A stretch of DNA of 64,000 bases from BS750m-G57 sp964607575 (GTDB taxonomy: Bacteria > Planctomycetota > Phycisphaerae > SM23-33). The notes under the pieces are model-generated. The model had not been told where the DNA came from and did no database searches. It saw only the letters and a program-made list of their open reading frames with translations. Shown one piece after another: positions 53,550 through 62,050 of the stretch (position 1 is the stretch's first letter; each line of letters opens with the position of its first letter). The DNA is taken from positions 46,043-110,042 of the forward strand of contig CAZSLS010000001.1 in NCBI GenBank assembly GCA_964607575.1. Reading direction: 5' to 3'. Made by a program: the position numbers and the translations under genes.

Positions 53550-55406
53550 ATGAACCGTGAAATGAACGTGAGGACGACCGGAAAACTGTTTGGACTGCTG
53601 ATCCGCCCAACGATGGCGATATGCGCGGTGCTGCTGTTCTGCGTGGTTGCGATGGCTGAAGATACTCCCGCTGAAGTGTTCAAGAGTATTTACAGCCGGA
53701 AGATCTGGCAAGCCAAAGACACCAGCGTCCCGGACGATGATCTCAAACTCGCCAAGGAAATGCTCAAGGATGCAAGCGCCAATGAGCTGCCCGATGAATT
53801 GCGGGTTTTGATGTACAACGCAGTGTACGATCTGGCGGCAAGGTGGCGCGCCGGTCATTCCACTGCATACAGTGCGATGGATCGCCTGGCCCGGTCCGTA
53901 CCGGCACAGACGAACCACGCATGGCGGAAACGTCTGGAACTGCTGCTGAAGCGTCTGAGGATGGCAAGAAGCACCTCGCAGAAGCAAACTGCCGCCAGGA
54001 GCTATGTTGGAGCCTTGAGAGCGGCATCCGATGCGTTTGCCCGATCGGGAACGTACGGAACCGCCAGCCTCTACATTCGTAAGGCACTGGCGCTGGCGGT
54101 GGAATACCGAATGTCCGGTGTTCCGGAGATACGCCGGAAGATGGCAAGGTGCGCGGCGCTGCTGAAGGTCTCGCAGAAGCGGGGCGTCATTGAGAAGAAA
54201 CTCAAAGCCGCCCCCGGCGATATCAAGGTTCGAGAGCAACTTATCTATCTTTACCTGATCGACCTGAACGATCCGGGCGCCGCGAGCAAAATACTCAACG
54301 ATGATTGTGACGAGTTGCTGAGAACGTATGTTACGTTGGCGGGTAAACCGCTCGATAAGCTGGAGACGATAGCGATCAAGGAACTCGGTACGTGGTACGG
54401 TCGCCTTGCCGACCGCGCTTCGGTGAGCAGTAAGCCGGCGATGTTAAGACGGGGCGAAGCCTGTTGGGTCCGGTACCTGGAGGTATATACCAAGAAAGAT
54501 ACGACGCGAATCAAGGCAGGGTTAGCACTGGCGATGGTGCGGCGGGAGTTGAAGAAGCTCGGTGTCGGGCCTTCGCGGGGCGATGGTGCAAGCTTACCGG
54601 TGGCGATTTCGACCGGGTGGCCTTGCAGCACGAGCGATCTGCTGTTTGTCTGGTGGGATGCATCCGCGTCGAACGCCGTTCCGCGCGTGGGCAGTTTGCC
54701 TGCCCGCGAGTGCAAGCCCGTGGCCAGAGGAGGGGCTCGCATCACAACCAGTGGCGCTATGGAGGTCGGTAAGGGAGCCTTCGTCGCCGGATCCGCCATA
54801 AACGATCGGGTGTTTTCGGTCTGCAAGCGGTCCAATGCTCTTACGGTAGAAGCGATGATCCGCCCGGATGACCTCAAACAGAAAGGGCCCGCCCGGATCA
54901 TCTCGTTCTCCCAGGACGGTCAGGATCGCGATTTCACCGTGGGGCAGGAGAAGGACAAACTGGTATTTCGCCTCAGGACTGTCAGTTCCAAGGATCAGAA
55001 TAACACGATAGAGTTGTTCGACTTGTCGGCGAGGCAATGGCATCACGTGGTGATAACTTACGCCGTGTCGAAAGGCAGTTCGTCGAAGAAGTCAGTGGGT
55101 ATGCTCGATGCGTATCTCAACGGACGCCGAACGTCCCGCAAGATGCTCTCTTCCGGGTTGCTTTCGGGATGGAAGCCGATGCACTTGATCTTCGGCGATG
55201 AATACGCCGCCAGCCGCGACTGGAGCGGACAACTGCAGGGGATCGCAATTTACGGCCGGGCGATTTCGGCATCCGAAATTGCCGCCAAACACCGGGCCGT
55301 CAAGCCAACACTTGACGCTCGAAATCGTCGGGAATCCACGCTCCAAACGCCCGGGGGCGAGGGGCGCCGTGACCGACGGCGGAAAGAAAAACAAAAGGAT
55401 CGATGA
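53550..55406 (+). CDS. Secreted protein with C-terminal LamG/concanavalin-like domain
   Basis: About 618 residues; ATGs at 53550 and 53562 and a GTG at 53538 compete and no strong ribosome site decides. Signal peptide (MAICAVLLFCVVAMA region). The middle is helical (about 60-330). A LamG/ConA-like beta-sandwich lies at about 400-590, with NALTVEAMIRPDDLKQKG, RQWHHVVITY and LQGIAIYGRAISASEI typical of the fold. A basic Arg/Lys tail ends it. Probably a glycan-binding envelope protein. Confidence 0.8.
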   Translation: MNREMNVRTTGKLFGLLIRPTMAICAVLLFCVVAMAEDTPAEVFKSIYSRKIWQAKDTSVPDDDLKLAKEMLKDASANELPDELRVLMYNAVYDLAARWRAGHSTAYSAMDRLARSVPAQTNHAWRKRLELLLKRLRMARSTSQKQTAARSYVGALRAASDAFARSGTYGTASLYIRKALALAVEYRMSGVPEIRRKMARCAALLKVSQKRGVIEKKLKAAPGDIKVREQLIYLYLIDLNDPGAASKILNDDCDELLRTYVTLAGKPLDKLETIAIKELGTWYGRLADRASVSSKPAMLRRGEACWVRYLEVYTKKDTTRIKAGLALAMVRRELKKLGVGPSRGDGASLPVAISTGWPCSTSDLLFVWWDASASNAVPRVGSLPARECKPVARGGARITTSGAMEVGKGAFVAGSAINDRVFSVCKRSNALTVEAMIRPDDLKQKGPARIISFSQDGQDRDFTVGQEKDKLVFRLRTVSSKDQNNTIELFDLSARQWHHVVITYAVSKGSSSKKSVGMLDAYLNGRRTSRKMLSSGLLSGWKPMHLIFGDEYAASRDWSGQLQGIAIYGRAISASEIAAKHRAVKPTLDARNRRESTLQTPGGEGRRDRRRKEKQKDR

Positions 55407-55604
55407 CCGTTTTGACCGAAAAGGGGGTTTCGCATGGCGCCGAGGTGTTTTTTGATGGTATGCGCCGGTGCCTGCCGATAGAATACAGGTACAGGATATT
55501 GCAGATCGTGAAACATTTTATGCTATGGGAAGTTCATTTACTGTTCGGTTTCGAGTTAACGCTCGCCCCACGCACCTGCCGGTCGAGTAAGGAAGGGTTT
55601 TGAC

Positions 55605-56048
55605 ATGTGTCCTATGATAATGCCGACGAGTACGCAAGCATCTCACGATGAGTCTGGCCAGATCTTCAAACCGGCTCACGGACCAGTGAGCAAGTGGGGC
55701 GATAAGGTAATGGGGGGCAGCTACCATCACTACTGTTCGGAGCAGAGCTGGTCGCCTGCAATGAACGTCTACGAAAGCTCCCGGGGGTATACGTTAGTGG
55801 TAGACCTTGCCGGACTCCACGGCGAGGATATTGAACTCGAGGCCGAAGAGGGCGTCCTGCGCCTCAGCGGTATGCGAGATATGCCCGGTCCCAAGGAAGA
55901 CCCCGATACCGTGAAAATACGCCTCATGGAAATAGATTGCGGATGGTTTCACCGGGCAATCGAACTGCCCGACGATGCCGACGATTGCAGTATCAATGCG
56001 ACGTATCGTGGTGGTTTCCTGTGGATCGTGATACCCAGGAAGTCGTAA
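55605..56048 (+). CDS. Hsp20/alpha-crystallin family chaperone
   Basis: 147 residues; ATG at 55605 with AAGGAAGGG about 7 nt upstream. The alpha-crystallin domain runs from about residue 50 to the end: SPAMNVYESSRGYTLVVDLAGL, EEGVLRLSGMR, then FHRAIELPDDAD. The C-terminal IxI-like tail is IVIPRKS. It binds unfolding proteins in the cytoplasm. Upstream of lon in the same direction, a natural stress pair; no CIRCE element is seen between 55407 and 55604. Confidence 0.9.
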   Translation: MCPMIMPTSTQASHDESGQIFKPAHGPVSKWGDKVMGGSYHHYCSEQSWSPAMNVYESSRGYTLVVDLAGLHGEDIELEAEEGVLRLSGMRDMPGPKEDPDTVKIRLMEIDCGWFHRAIELPDDADDCSINATYRGGFLWIVIPRKS

Positions 56049-56140
56049 TCGCACCGATCGACATTGGGTGGTGCGGGCGACAAAACGCCAAGACCTGACT
56101 AACACTCTTTCAGGCTGATCAGCAAAGGTATTATGGGGCT

Positions 56141-58648
56141 ATGGCTCGAAAACAGAAACCAGGCGACAAACCGACGCTCAGCAAGATAGTCACCGATGAC
56201 GAGCCCGAGATCATTCTCGAACCAAGTATTCTCGGGAGGGGTGAAGCCAGGCAGGCTGCAGCACCCGACATTCCGTCTGAAGCGGCCGTTCTGACCGTTC
56301 GCAATATGGTGCTCTTCCCCGGGACCGTGATCCCGCTTGCGGTCGGTCGGGCCAAGTCCCTCAGCCTGATAGAAAATGTGCTGCCCGAACAGAAGGTTCT
56401 CGTAACCGTCTGCCAGAAGAATCCCGACCAGGACGACCCGGGCCCCGATGACCTTTACCAGGTCGGAACGGCGGTCTTGGTGGTGAAGTTGCTGCGGGTG
56501 GACCGCGACACCCTCAGTGCCATCGTACATGCGATGGGGCGAGTGAGAATCGACCGCTGGACACAGAGCGAACCGTTCTTCAAGGCCAAGATCACCCCGC
56601 TGAAGGACGTGTTCGCCCCGACGACCAAGACCAAGGCCCTGGAAGTGAACGCTCGCAGCCTGGCCACCAGGGTCATCGAGCTGTCGCCCAGTATTCCAGA
56701 CGAGGCCACACTGGTCGTCTCAAATATCGAGTATCCAGGCGCGCTGGCCGATTTCCTGGGCGCCAATCTCCAACTGGACCTGAGCTTCAGGCAGCAGTTG
56801 CTCGAACAACTCAATGTCGCCAATCGCCTCGGGGAGGTTGGCGCCGCGATGCAGAAGCAGCTCGAGGTACTCGAACTCTCGCAGGAAATCCAAAATCGTG
56901 TCAGGGACAATATCGACCAGAGCCAGAGACAGTACTTTCTCCAACAGCAGCTCAAGGAAATACAGAAAGAACTGGGACAGACCGACGACCAGGCCGTCGA
57001 AATAGAGGAACTCCGAGAGAAAATTGAGGCTGCGGGCATGCCGGCGCCCGTCAAGACCGAGGCCGTCCGGGAACTCGACCGCCTCGAGCGAATCCCGTCG
57101 GCCAGTCCCGAATACAATATGATACGGACCTACCTGGAGTGGATGGCGGAGCTGCCCTGGTCCAGGTGTACCGAAGACGACCTGAACGTCAATCGCGCCA
57201 GGCGGATACTTAACAAGGACCATTACGACCTCGATAAGGTCAAGCGGCGAATCCTGGAGTACCTCGCCGTTCGCAAGCTCGCACCAGACTCGCGCGGACC
57301 GATTCTCTGCTTCGCCGGACCGCCGGGAGTAGGCAAAACATCGCTCGGGCGGTCCATCGCAAGGGCGCTGGGCAGGAAGTTCATCAGGATGAGCCTCGGC
57401 GGAATGCGCGATGAAGCCGAACTCAGAGGGCATAGGAGAACGTACATTGGGGCGATGCCCGGGCGGATCATACAGGAGATCAGAAAAGCGGGCACGTGTA
57501 ACCCAGTTTTCATGCTCGATGAACTCGACAAGGTGGGCATGGACTTCCGCGGCGACCCGACCGCAGCCCTCCTCGAGGTGCTCGATCCCGCGCAGAACAA
57601 CTCCTTCCAGGATCACTACCTCAACGTACCGTTCGACCTGTCAAACGTGATGTTCATCGCGACCGCCAACTACATGTCACCCGTACCGCCGGCGCTGAGG
57701 GATCGCATGGAGACCATTGAGCTACCGGGCTACACTCCTCGCGAAAAAATGCACATTGCCAGCAAGTACCTCGTCCCAAGACAACTCGACGAGAACGGGC
57801 TCGTGAAGAAGACTCCCGCAAAGTCCGTCAAGGGGCGCCGCAAGCGCGCCAGGACCATCAATCTTGTCAATTGGACACCTCCCGCGCTGCGAACGGTCAT
57901 CCGTAGCTATACCCGCGAGGCCGGCGTTAGAGAACTCGAACGCCAGATCGGTTCGGTATGCCGCGCCATAGCCGCAAAGGTGGCTTCGGGAAAAGCTCCC
58001 GACAACAAGGCCACAAAGATCTCCGCCGCGATTGTCAGCGATATCCTCGGACCGCCGATCTACATAAGCGAGGTGGCGCTGCGGGCTTCGTCTGCAAATG
58101 TTCCGGGTGTGGTGACGGCATTGGCGTACACGCCGGTCGGAGGGGACATCCTTTTCATCGAGGCCGCCGGGTACAAAACGACATCCGGGGACGGTAAACT
58201 TACTCTGACCGGGCATATCGGCGATGTCATGAAGGAGTCGGCGATCGCGGCTTTGACGGTCATCAAGAGCAATGCCGACAAGCTCTCCCTGGACCCCGCG
58301 AGAATATCTCGAACTGCCATTCACGTGCATGTGCCCGCGGGCGCCGTGCCGAAAGACGGACCGTCGGCAGGTGCGGCTATTTGCACCGCCATGGTCAGCA
58401 TGCTCACCGGAAGGCCTGTCCACTACAGGTTGGCGATGACCGGTGAGATCACGCTCCGAGGTCTGATCCTTCCGATAGGCGGAGTCAAGCAGAAGGTGCT
58501 GGCCGCAAAGCTCGCGGGGATCAAGACCGTTATCCTTCCGGAGCGTAATCGTAAGGACATGGTCGATGTCCCGTCCGAGGCCCGCAAGGGGATAAAATTC
58601 GAATTTGTCGATACTATCGACCAGGTCCTGAAGCTGGCCCTGCGGTAG
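56141..58648 (+). CDS. lon: ATP-dependent Lon protease
   Basis: 835 residues; ATG at 56141. N-terminal substrate-binding LON domain (about 45-250; VRNMVLFPGTVIPLAVGR), a helical linker with QREYFL-like QRQYFLQQQLKEIQKELG, AAA+ core with Walker A GPPGVGKTSLGRS and Walker B FMLDELDKVG, then the protease domain with the Ser-Lys pair (Ser in KDGPSAGAAI, Lys in IGGVKQKVLAA). A basic insertion (KTPAKSVKGRRKRARTIN) sits in the AAA small domain where most Lons have a short loop. Degrades damaged cytoplasmic proteins. Confidence 0.96.
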   Translation: MARKQKPGDKPTLSKIVTDDEPEIILEPSILGRGEARQAAAPDIPSEAAVLTVRNMVLFPGTVIPLAVGRAKSLSLIENVLPEQKVLVTVCQKNPDQDDPGPDDLYQVGTAVLVVKLLRVDRDTLSAIVHAMGRVRIDRWTQSEPFFKAKITPLKDVFAPTTKTKALEVNARSLATRVIELSPSIPDEATLVVSNIEYPGALADFLGANLQLDLSFRQQLLEQLNVANRLGEVGAAMQKQLEVLELSQEIQNRVRDNIDQSQRQYFLQQQLKEIQKELGQTDDQAVEIEELREKIEAAGMPAPVKTEAVRELDRLERIPSASPEYNMIRTYLEWMAELPWSRCTEDDLNVNRARRILNKDHYDLDKVKRRILEYLAVRKLAPDSRGPILCFAGPPGVGKTSLGRSIARALGRKFIRMSLGGMRDEAELRGHRRTYIGAMPGRIIQEIRKAGTCNPVFMLDELDKVGMDFRGDPTAALLEVLDPAQNNSFQDHYLNVPFDLSNVMFIATANYMSPVPPALRDRMETIELPGYTPREKMHIASKYLVPRQLDENGLVKKTPAKSVKGRRKRARTINLVNWTPPALRTVIRSYTREAGVRELERQIGSVCRAIAAKVASGKAPDNKATKISAAIVSDILGPPIYISEVALRASSANVPGVVTALAYTPVGGDILFIEAAGYKTTSGDGKLTLTGHIGDVMKESAIAALTVIKSNADKLSLDPARISRTAIHVHVPAGAVPKDGPSAGAAICTAMVSMLTGRPVHYRLAMTGEITLRGLILPIGGVKQKVLAAKLAGIKTVILPERNRKDMVDVPSEARKGIKFEFVDTIDQVLKLALR

Positions 58649-58705
58649 GACGGGGGAGGCTGCGGTCGCTATTGGTGAAGGTGGAAATTTTTTTATGAAG
58701 TAAGA

Positions 58706-58735
58706 TTGATACTGGTATTGATTATAGCGTATAAT
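58706..58735 (+). promoter_or_regulatory. Near-consensus promoter between lon and yggS
   Basis: TTGATA at 58706-58711 and a perfect TATAAT at 58730-58735, spacing 18 nt. Start would be at about 58741-58742, exactly where the first hairpin of the candidate RNA begins. Confidence 0.75.
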
Positions 58736-58740
58736 ACGCA

Positions 58741-58904
58741 GGTGGAGTCGAATCGCTCTTTCGTTTGCTGCGAAATGTCTCCACCAGGACTCGTCCGGAA
58801 CATGGGCGACAGGCAATCAGTGATGCGTCTCCCCCCGCGCATTGCGCCGTCTGTCGCCCACTTTATTGCGCTGAGCCCGGGGATATCCGGGTTAGAGGCT
58901 CAGC
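58741..58904 (+). ncRNA. Candidate structured non-coding RNA or leader
   Basis: Three consecutive stems are visible. Hairpin 1: GGTGGAG (58741-58747) with CTCCACC (58779-58785), enclosing a small TTTCG/CGAAA stem. Hairpin 2: GGGCGACAG (58804-58812) with CTGTCGCCC (58851-58859), with inner GGCAAT/ATTGC pairing. Hairpin 3: GCTGAGCC (58870-58877) with GGCTCAGC (58897-58904), with inner CGG/CCG. All outer stems are perfect. The RNA would start at the promoter at 58706-58735. The sequence does not fit RNase P, SRP RNA or tmRNA as I know them. No T-run terminator is seen, so it might instead be a 5' leader of yggS (ATG 355 nt further on). Confidence 0.55.
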
Positions 58905-58938
58905 ATCGACAAAATTCGCAAGCCTCCGGTTGGACACT

Positions 58939-59109
58939 TCACATTGCGCACAAGGCATCGAGGCAGGCGAAGACCTTGGTTTCCAGTTCATCCGTACAGG
59001 GCAGATTATCAAGGTTTCCCGGTGCGATACTCGTCAGCAACGGGATGACCCGCCCGAGTTGCTCGTCGGACATATGCAGCAAGCAACTGAGGCACATTTT
59101 CATGAGCAT
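58939..59109 (-). CDS. Possible small Cys-containing protein
   Basis: 56 residues from ATG at 59109 (alternative 59103). Sequence starts MLMKMCLSCLLHMSDEQLGR and continues with an acidic, helical middle and a Cys near the end (FACLDALCAM). Composition looks coding (balanced, no stop-driven repeats), but there is no clear ribosome site. It lies opposite the + strand gap between the candidate RNA and yggS. Unknown function. Confidence 0.35.
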   Translation of the reverse strand: MLMKMCLSCLLHMSDEQLGRVIPLLTSIAPGNLDNLPCTDELETKVFACLDALCAM

Positions 59110-59259
59110 CGTTCTTGTGGAAGTCACGTGAGTTCTCCCCGCTACGACGTTACGCACCGGCGCCGTCCCTTGTTTTGAGTTTACGATACGCACTGTCCCG
59201 CTGCGCCTAAAAAGTCGAGGCTCGGGCCAAAGACCTTGCCCGGAGAGAGTGTTCGTGGT

Positions 59260-60021
59260 ATGTTTGCACCCCAAATGGCCGTCACAGCGAACAGAATTGC
59301 GAAGAACCTCGATCGGATCCGCCAGGAGATATCCGACGCGGCCGCGCGAGCGGGGCGGTCGCCCGACGGCGTGGAGATAGTCGCCGTCACCAAGAGCGTG
59401 GATGTCGCTACGATCAAGAACTGCCTGAAAACCGGTCTGACTAACCTCGGCGAATCTCGCGCCCCGCAGTTGGCGGAGCGTTTCGTACAGGTCGACGAAT
59501 ATCTCCATCAGCGGCACGATCCGCTGCAGACTGAGGTGAGGTGGCATATGGTGGGGCACCTCCAGCGTAACAAGGTCAAGCAGGTGCTGACGGGCGCCGA
59601 TGTCATTCATTCGGTGGACTCGCTCCGCCTGGCCGAGGAAATCTCAACCCGCGCCGAATCCGACGAGCGGGTCGTGGACATAATGCTGCAGGTCAATTGC
59701 ACCCAGGAGACCCAGAAGTCCGGGTGCGCCGTGGGCGCCGCGACGCATCTCGGCGAGATGATATGCTCGATGAGATCGGTGCGGTTGACGGGCCTTATGA
59801 CGATGGGACCGACCTCCGGCGACGCCGAACACACCCGCCGCGCTTTCATCCGCCTCAGGGAGGTATTCGAGGAGATGAAGCACGAGAAGATCGGCGGAGA
59901 CGGTTTCAGGCACCTGTCAATGGGGATGAGCGGCGACTACGCGATCGCCGTCGAAGAAGGCGCCACGATCGTTCGGATCGGTACGGCGCTGTTCGGTCCG
60001 GACTCGCCGGCGGTCAACTGA
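59260..60021 (+). CDS. yggS: YggS/PLPBP family pyridoxal-phosphate homeostasis protein
   Basis: About 253 residues from the ATG at 59260 (MFAPQM), with GGAGAG upstream. PLP lysine in VAVTKSVDVATI, family block GESRAPQLAER (often NYVQE in enterobacteria), HMVGHLQRNKVK, SVDSLRLAEEI, and the ending LSMGMSGDYAIAVEEGATIVRIGTALFG. It buffers and delivers PLP in the cytoplasm. Downstream of the candidate RNA, so possibly controlled by it. Confidence 0.94.
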   Translation: MFAPQMAVTANRIAKNLDRIRQEISDAAARAGRSPDGVEIVAVTKSVDVATIKNCLKTGLTNLGESRAPQLAERFVQVDEYLHQRHDPLQTEVRWHMVGHLQRNKVKQVLTGADVIHSVDSLRLAEEISTRAESDERVVDIMLQVNCTQETQKSGCAVGAATHLGEMICSMRSVRLTGLMTMGPTSGDAEHTRRAFIRLREVFEEMKHEKIGGDGFRHLSMGMSGDYAIAVEEGATIVRIGTALFGPDSPAVN

Positions 60022-60532
60022 GCGCGTCGATAATCGCCTTCATGAACGCGGGCAGATCGTCAGGTTTGCGGGCCGTTATCAACTTCCCGTCAACCACGCA
60101 CTCCTGGTCGATCCACTCGGCGCCGGCGTTTATCACGTCGTGCCTGATCGCCATGAAGCTCGTGGCCCGCCTGCCCCTCAGCGCGTCGGTGGAGCAGAGC
60201 ATCCAGGGTCCGTGGCATATTGCGGCCAGCACGATATCCGCCTCGACGCACTGGTGGATGAAGCCTACCATCGACTCGTCGCGGCGCATGAAGTCCGGGC
60301 ACCATCCGCCGGGGACCACCACCGCATCGAAATCCTCGCCCCGCACTTCAGACGCCGCCACGTCCGAAACGCACGGATACCCCAGCTTCGAGGAGTATTC
60401 CCGGCCCGCTTGGGCGGCGACGCAGGAGACCTTCGCACCGGCCTCGACCAGGCGGTACAGTGGATACCAGACCTCGAGTTCCTGGTACTTCTGATCGAGC
60501 ATTATCGCGACGTGTTTGCCTTCAAGTGACAT
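60014..60532 (-). CDS. DJ-1/PfpI family protein
   Basis: 172 residues from the ATG at 60532 (MSLEGKHV) with AAGGAACT 5-7 nt upstream; the longer frame to 60562 lacks a ribosome site. Nucleophile Cys in LAAICHGPWMLC, preceded by VVVPGGWCPD and the Glu of QELEVWYP. The family includes glyoxalase/deglycase and peptidase-like members. Cytoplasmic. It overlaps the end of yggS by 8 bp tail to tail. Confidence 0.92.
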   Translation of the reverse strand: MSLEGKHVAIMLDQKYQELEVWYPLYRLVEAGAKVSCVAAQAGREYSSKLGYPCVSDVAASEVRGEDFDAVVVPGGWCPDFMRRDESMVGFIHQCVEADIVLAAICHGPWMLCSTDALRGRRATSFMAIRHDVINAGAEWIDQECVVDGKLITARKPDDLPAFMKAIIDALS

Positions 60533-60563
60533 CTTGAGTTCCTTTACTGTGCGTTGAAACATT

Positions 60564-60820
60564 CTATCGCTTCTTCCTGGATATTACTATGGGGCGATCA
60601 TCGAGGCCGTCCAGGACCTCGATGAAACGCGGTCGTCGGCGGTATTCAGCACGCAGGCTGTCGACGAAGCTTTGCCATTTGTCGCCTTGTCCGAGGGCTT
60701 TGTGGATAGGTCTCGTCTTGCGAAGACAATCGCCGATCTTTGCATAGTTGTTCTGGTTAGCGTGAGACAGGAGGGCGTCAATTGTCTGGCGGTGAATGTT
60801 CAGTGCCCGCCTGGAAAAAG
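60564..60820 (-). pseudogene. C-terminal remnant of a SWIM zinc-finger protein
   Basis: The minus-strand frame ending at 60564 encodes about 85 residues with the pattern that closes SWIM zinc-finger proteins: NYAKIGDCLRKTRPIHKALG, then WQSFVDSLRAEYRRRPRFIEV and LDGL. The SWIM Cys/His motif and everything upstream are missing: the frame runs into the IS-derived element at about 60821 and starts within its inverted repeat. Most likely the rest of the gene was lost when the element inserted. Confidence 0.6.
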
Positions 60821-61120
60821 AAAAGGGCCTGACCTGCTCTGTAGAAAAGCTCAATATTCTCCAATATTTTGTTCAATAAAGACTTGCGCGATTGGACTTC
60901 GTCGGGTAGACAATGGAGAATGAGTACTACCAGCAAGTCGCCACGGAAGGTCGCGCTGGTCGCATTGGCGGTCGCCGAACAAACCCTGCCGCCTTACAGC
61001 CATCGGTTCAGCCCGAAGACATTCACCCAACCTCAACTGTTCGCCTGCCCGGCGATCACACACAATATAATGATCATCATGCCTGTGGAGCTTTTCTACA
61101 GAGCAGTTCTGATCCCTTTT
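60821..61120. mobile_element. Internally deleted IS (MITE-like) with terminal inverted repeats
   Basis: Inverted repeats: 18 bp perfect (60835-60852 and 61088-61105, TGCTCTGTAGAAAAGCTC and its complement), extending outward imperfectly (about 32 bp in total) through the CCTTTT ends. Between them is the start of a transposase gene. A size of about 300 bp is far below a working IS. No clear target duplication is seen. Confidence 0.75.
60920..61048 (+). pseudogene. Transposase N-terminal fragment
   Basis: From the ATG at 60920 the frame gives about 43 residues typical of the start of an IS4/IS5-like DDE transposase found in planctomycetes: MSTTSKSPRK, then VALAVAEQTLPPYSHRFSPK and FTQPQLFAC. 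The catalytic DDE region is absent; after this the frame becomes unrelated sequence, so it cannot work by itself. It sits inside the inverted-repeat element. Confidence 0.65.
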
Positions 61121-61194
61121 GCTTCGAGATCCTTATTGTAATCATCATTCTCGGAGTACTGGCCGCGATAGTCGAACCCCAAATGGCCTACTGA
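61121..61194 (+). pseudogene. Type IV prepilin/pseudopilin N-terminal fragment
   Basis: Directly after the IS-derived element the + frame reads FEILIVIIILGVLAAIVEPQ before a stop at 61192-61194. This is the conserved hydrophobic N terminus of type II/IV pilins (the Glu5-containing FTLIE... helix). The leader and cleavage site upstream and the globular domain downstream are gone, so it is a remnant. Confidence 0.6.
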
Positions 61195-61323
61195 CCACGG
61201 CTTTCTCTACTCTCGGGGGGTAGGTCCGGATATACTCGTCGGCAGATGCTTCGTCCCGGGCGACAGGTCTGCGAAGATCGGCTCGGGGAACTCGCAATGG
61301 TATGTACGACAGGGAGAATTGCT

Positions 61324-62004
61324 ATGGCAGATGACTTGACGAGACGAGTGTTCCTTGGATCGGCGGGGGTCGCTCTCGCGGCGACCGCGGCGGCCGCAGC
61401 GCCGGCGGGTGAGGGCGGCAAGAAGCCTGGGGCTACCAAAATTATTGCCATCGCGTGCAGTCCCAGGAAGGGCAAGGGTACCGCCGCCTCGCTCGAGGAA
61501 TGCCTCAAGGGCGCCAAAACCGCCGGCGACGGTATCGAGACCGAACTGATCGATCTTGCCGGTCTGGATATCGAGGGCTCTGTTGCAGCCGGTGTGCCTC
61601 TGGCGAAGGGTCGGAAAGACGATTTTCCCGCGGTCGCCAAGAAACTCTCAGATCCGAAAGTGGGTGGGATCATCATCGGCACGCCGGTCTATTTCAGCAG
61701 CATGAGTTCCCTGTGCAAGGCGTTCATCGAAAGAATGATGGTCTTCTATCGCAAGGATGTGCTTACCGGTATGCCCGTTGGCGTACTGGCTATCGGCGGG
61801 TCGCGAAACGGCGGGCAGGAAGTGACTATCCGATCCGTGCAGGATTCTCTGTTCTGCTACGACATGGTCGTCGTGGGGACGGGACGGCGATTTGGTGCGG
61901 CCGTATGGGCCAAAGGTGGCGCCGCCAACGACAAAGAAGGAATGAAAGCCGCAAACAACCTCGGTCGCCGAGTCGCCGAGACCGCCCTTGCCCTGAAGGG
62001 TTGA
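61324..62004 (+). CDS. Tat-exported flavodoxin-like NAD(P)H:FMN oxidoreductase
   Basis: About 226 residues from the ATG at 61324 (MADDLT) preceded by GGGAGAA. A twin-Arg signal (TRRVFLGSAGVALAATAAAA) exports the folded protein with FMN. The flavin phosphate loop is ACSPRKGKGTAASL, followed by IIIGTPVYFSSMSSLCKAFIERM and GVLAIGGSRNGGQE, the NADPH-dependent FMN reductase/iron-sulfur flavoprotein-like fold. Likely an electron carrier or quinone reductase outside the inner membrane. Single gene. Confidence 0.85.
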   Translation: MADDLTRRVFLGSAGVALAATAAAAAPAGEGGKKPGATKIIAIACSPRKGKGTAASLEECLKGAKTAGDGIETELIDLAGLDIEGSVAAGVPLAKGRKDDFPAVAKKLSDPKVGGIIIGTPVYFSSMSSLCKAFIERMMVFYRKDVLTGMPVGVLAIGGSRNGGQEVTIRSVQDSLFCYDMVVVGTGRRFGAAVWAKGGAANDKEGMKAANNLGRRVAETALALKG

Positions 62005-62050
62005 GACGAAGGGGCGCGTAAGTGTGTTCGCCGGTGGCGAGGGTCTTGGG

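Noticed and set aside
55403..55603. 66-codon frame overlapping the LamG gene stop, before hsp20
   Set aside because: It has an ATGA overlap, but there is no ribosome site or family and composition drifts along its length; it more likely lies in the hsp20 leader.
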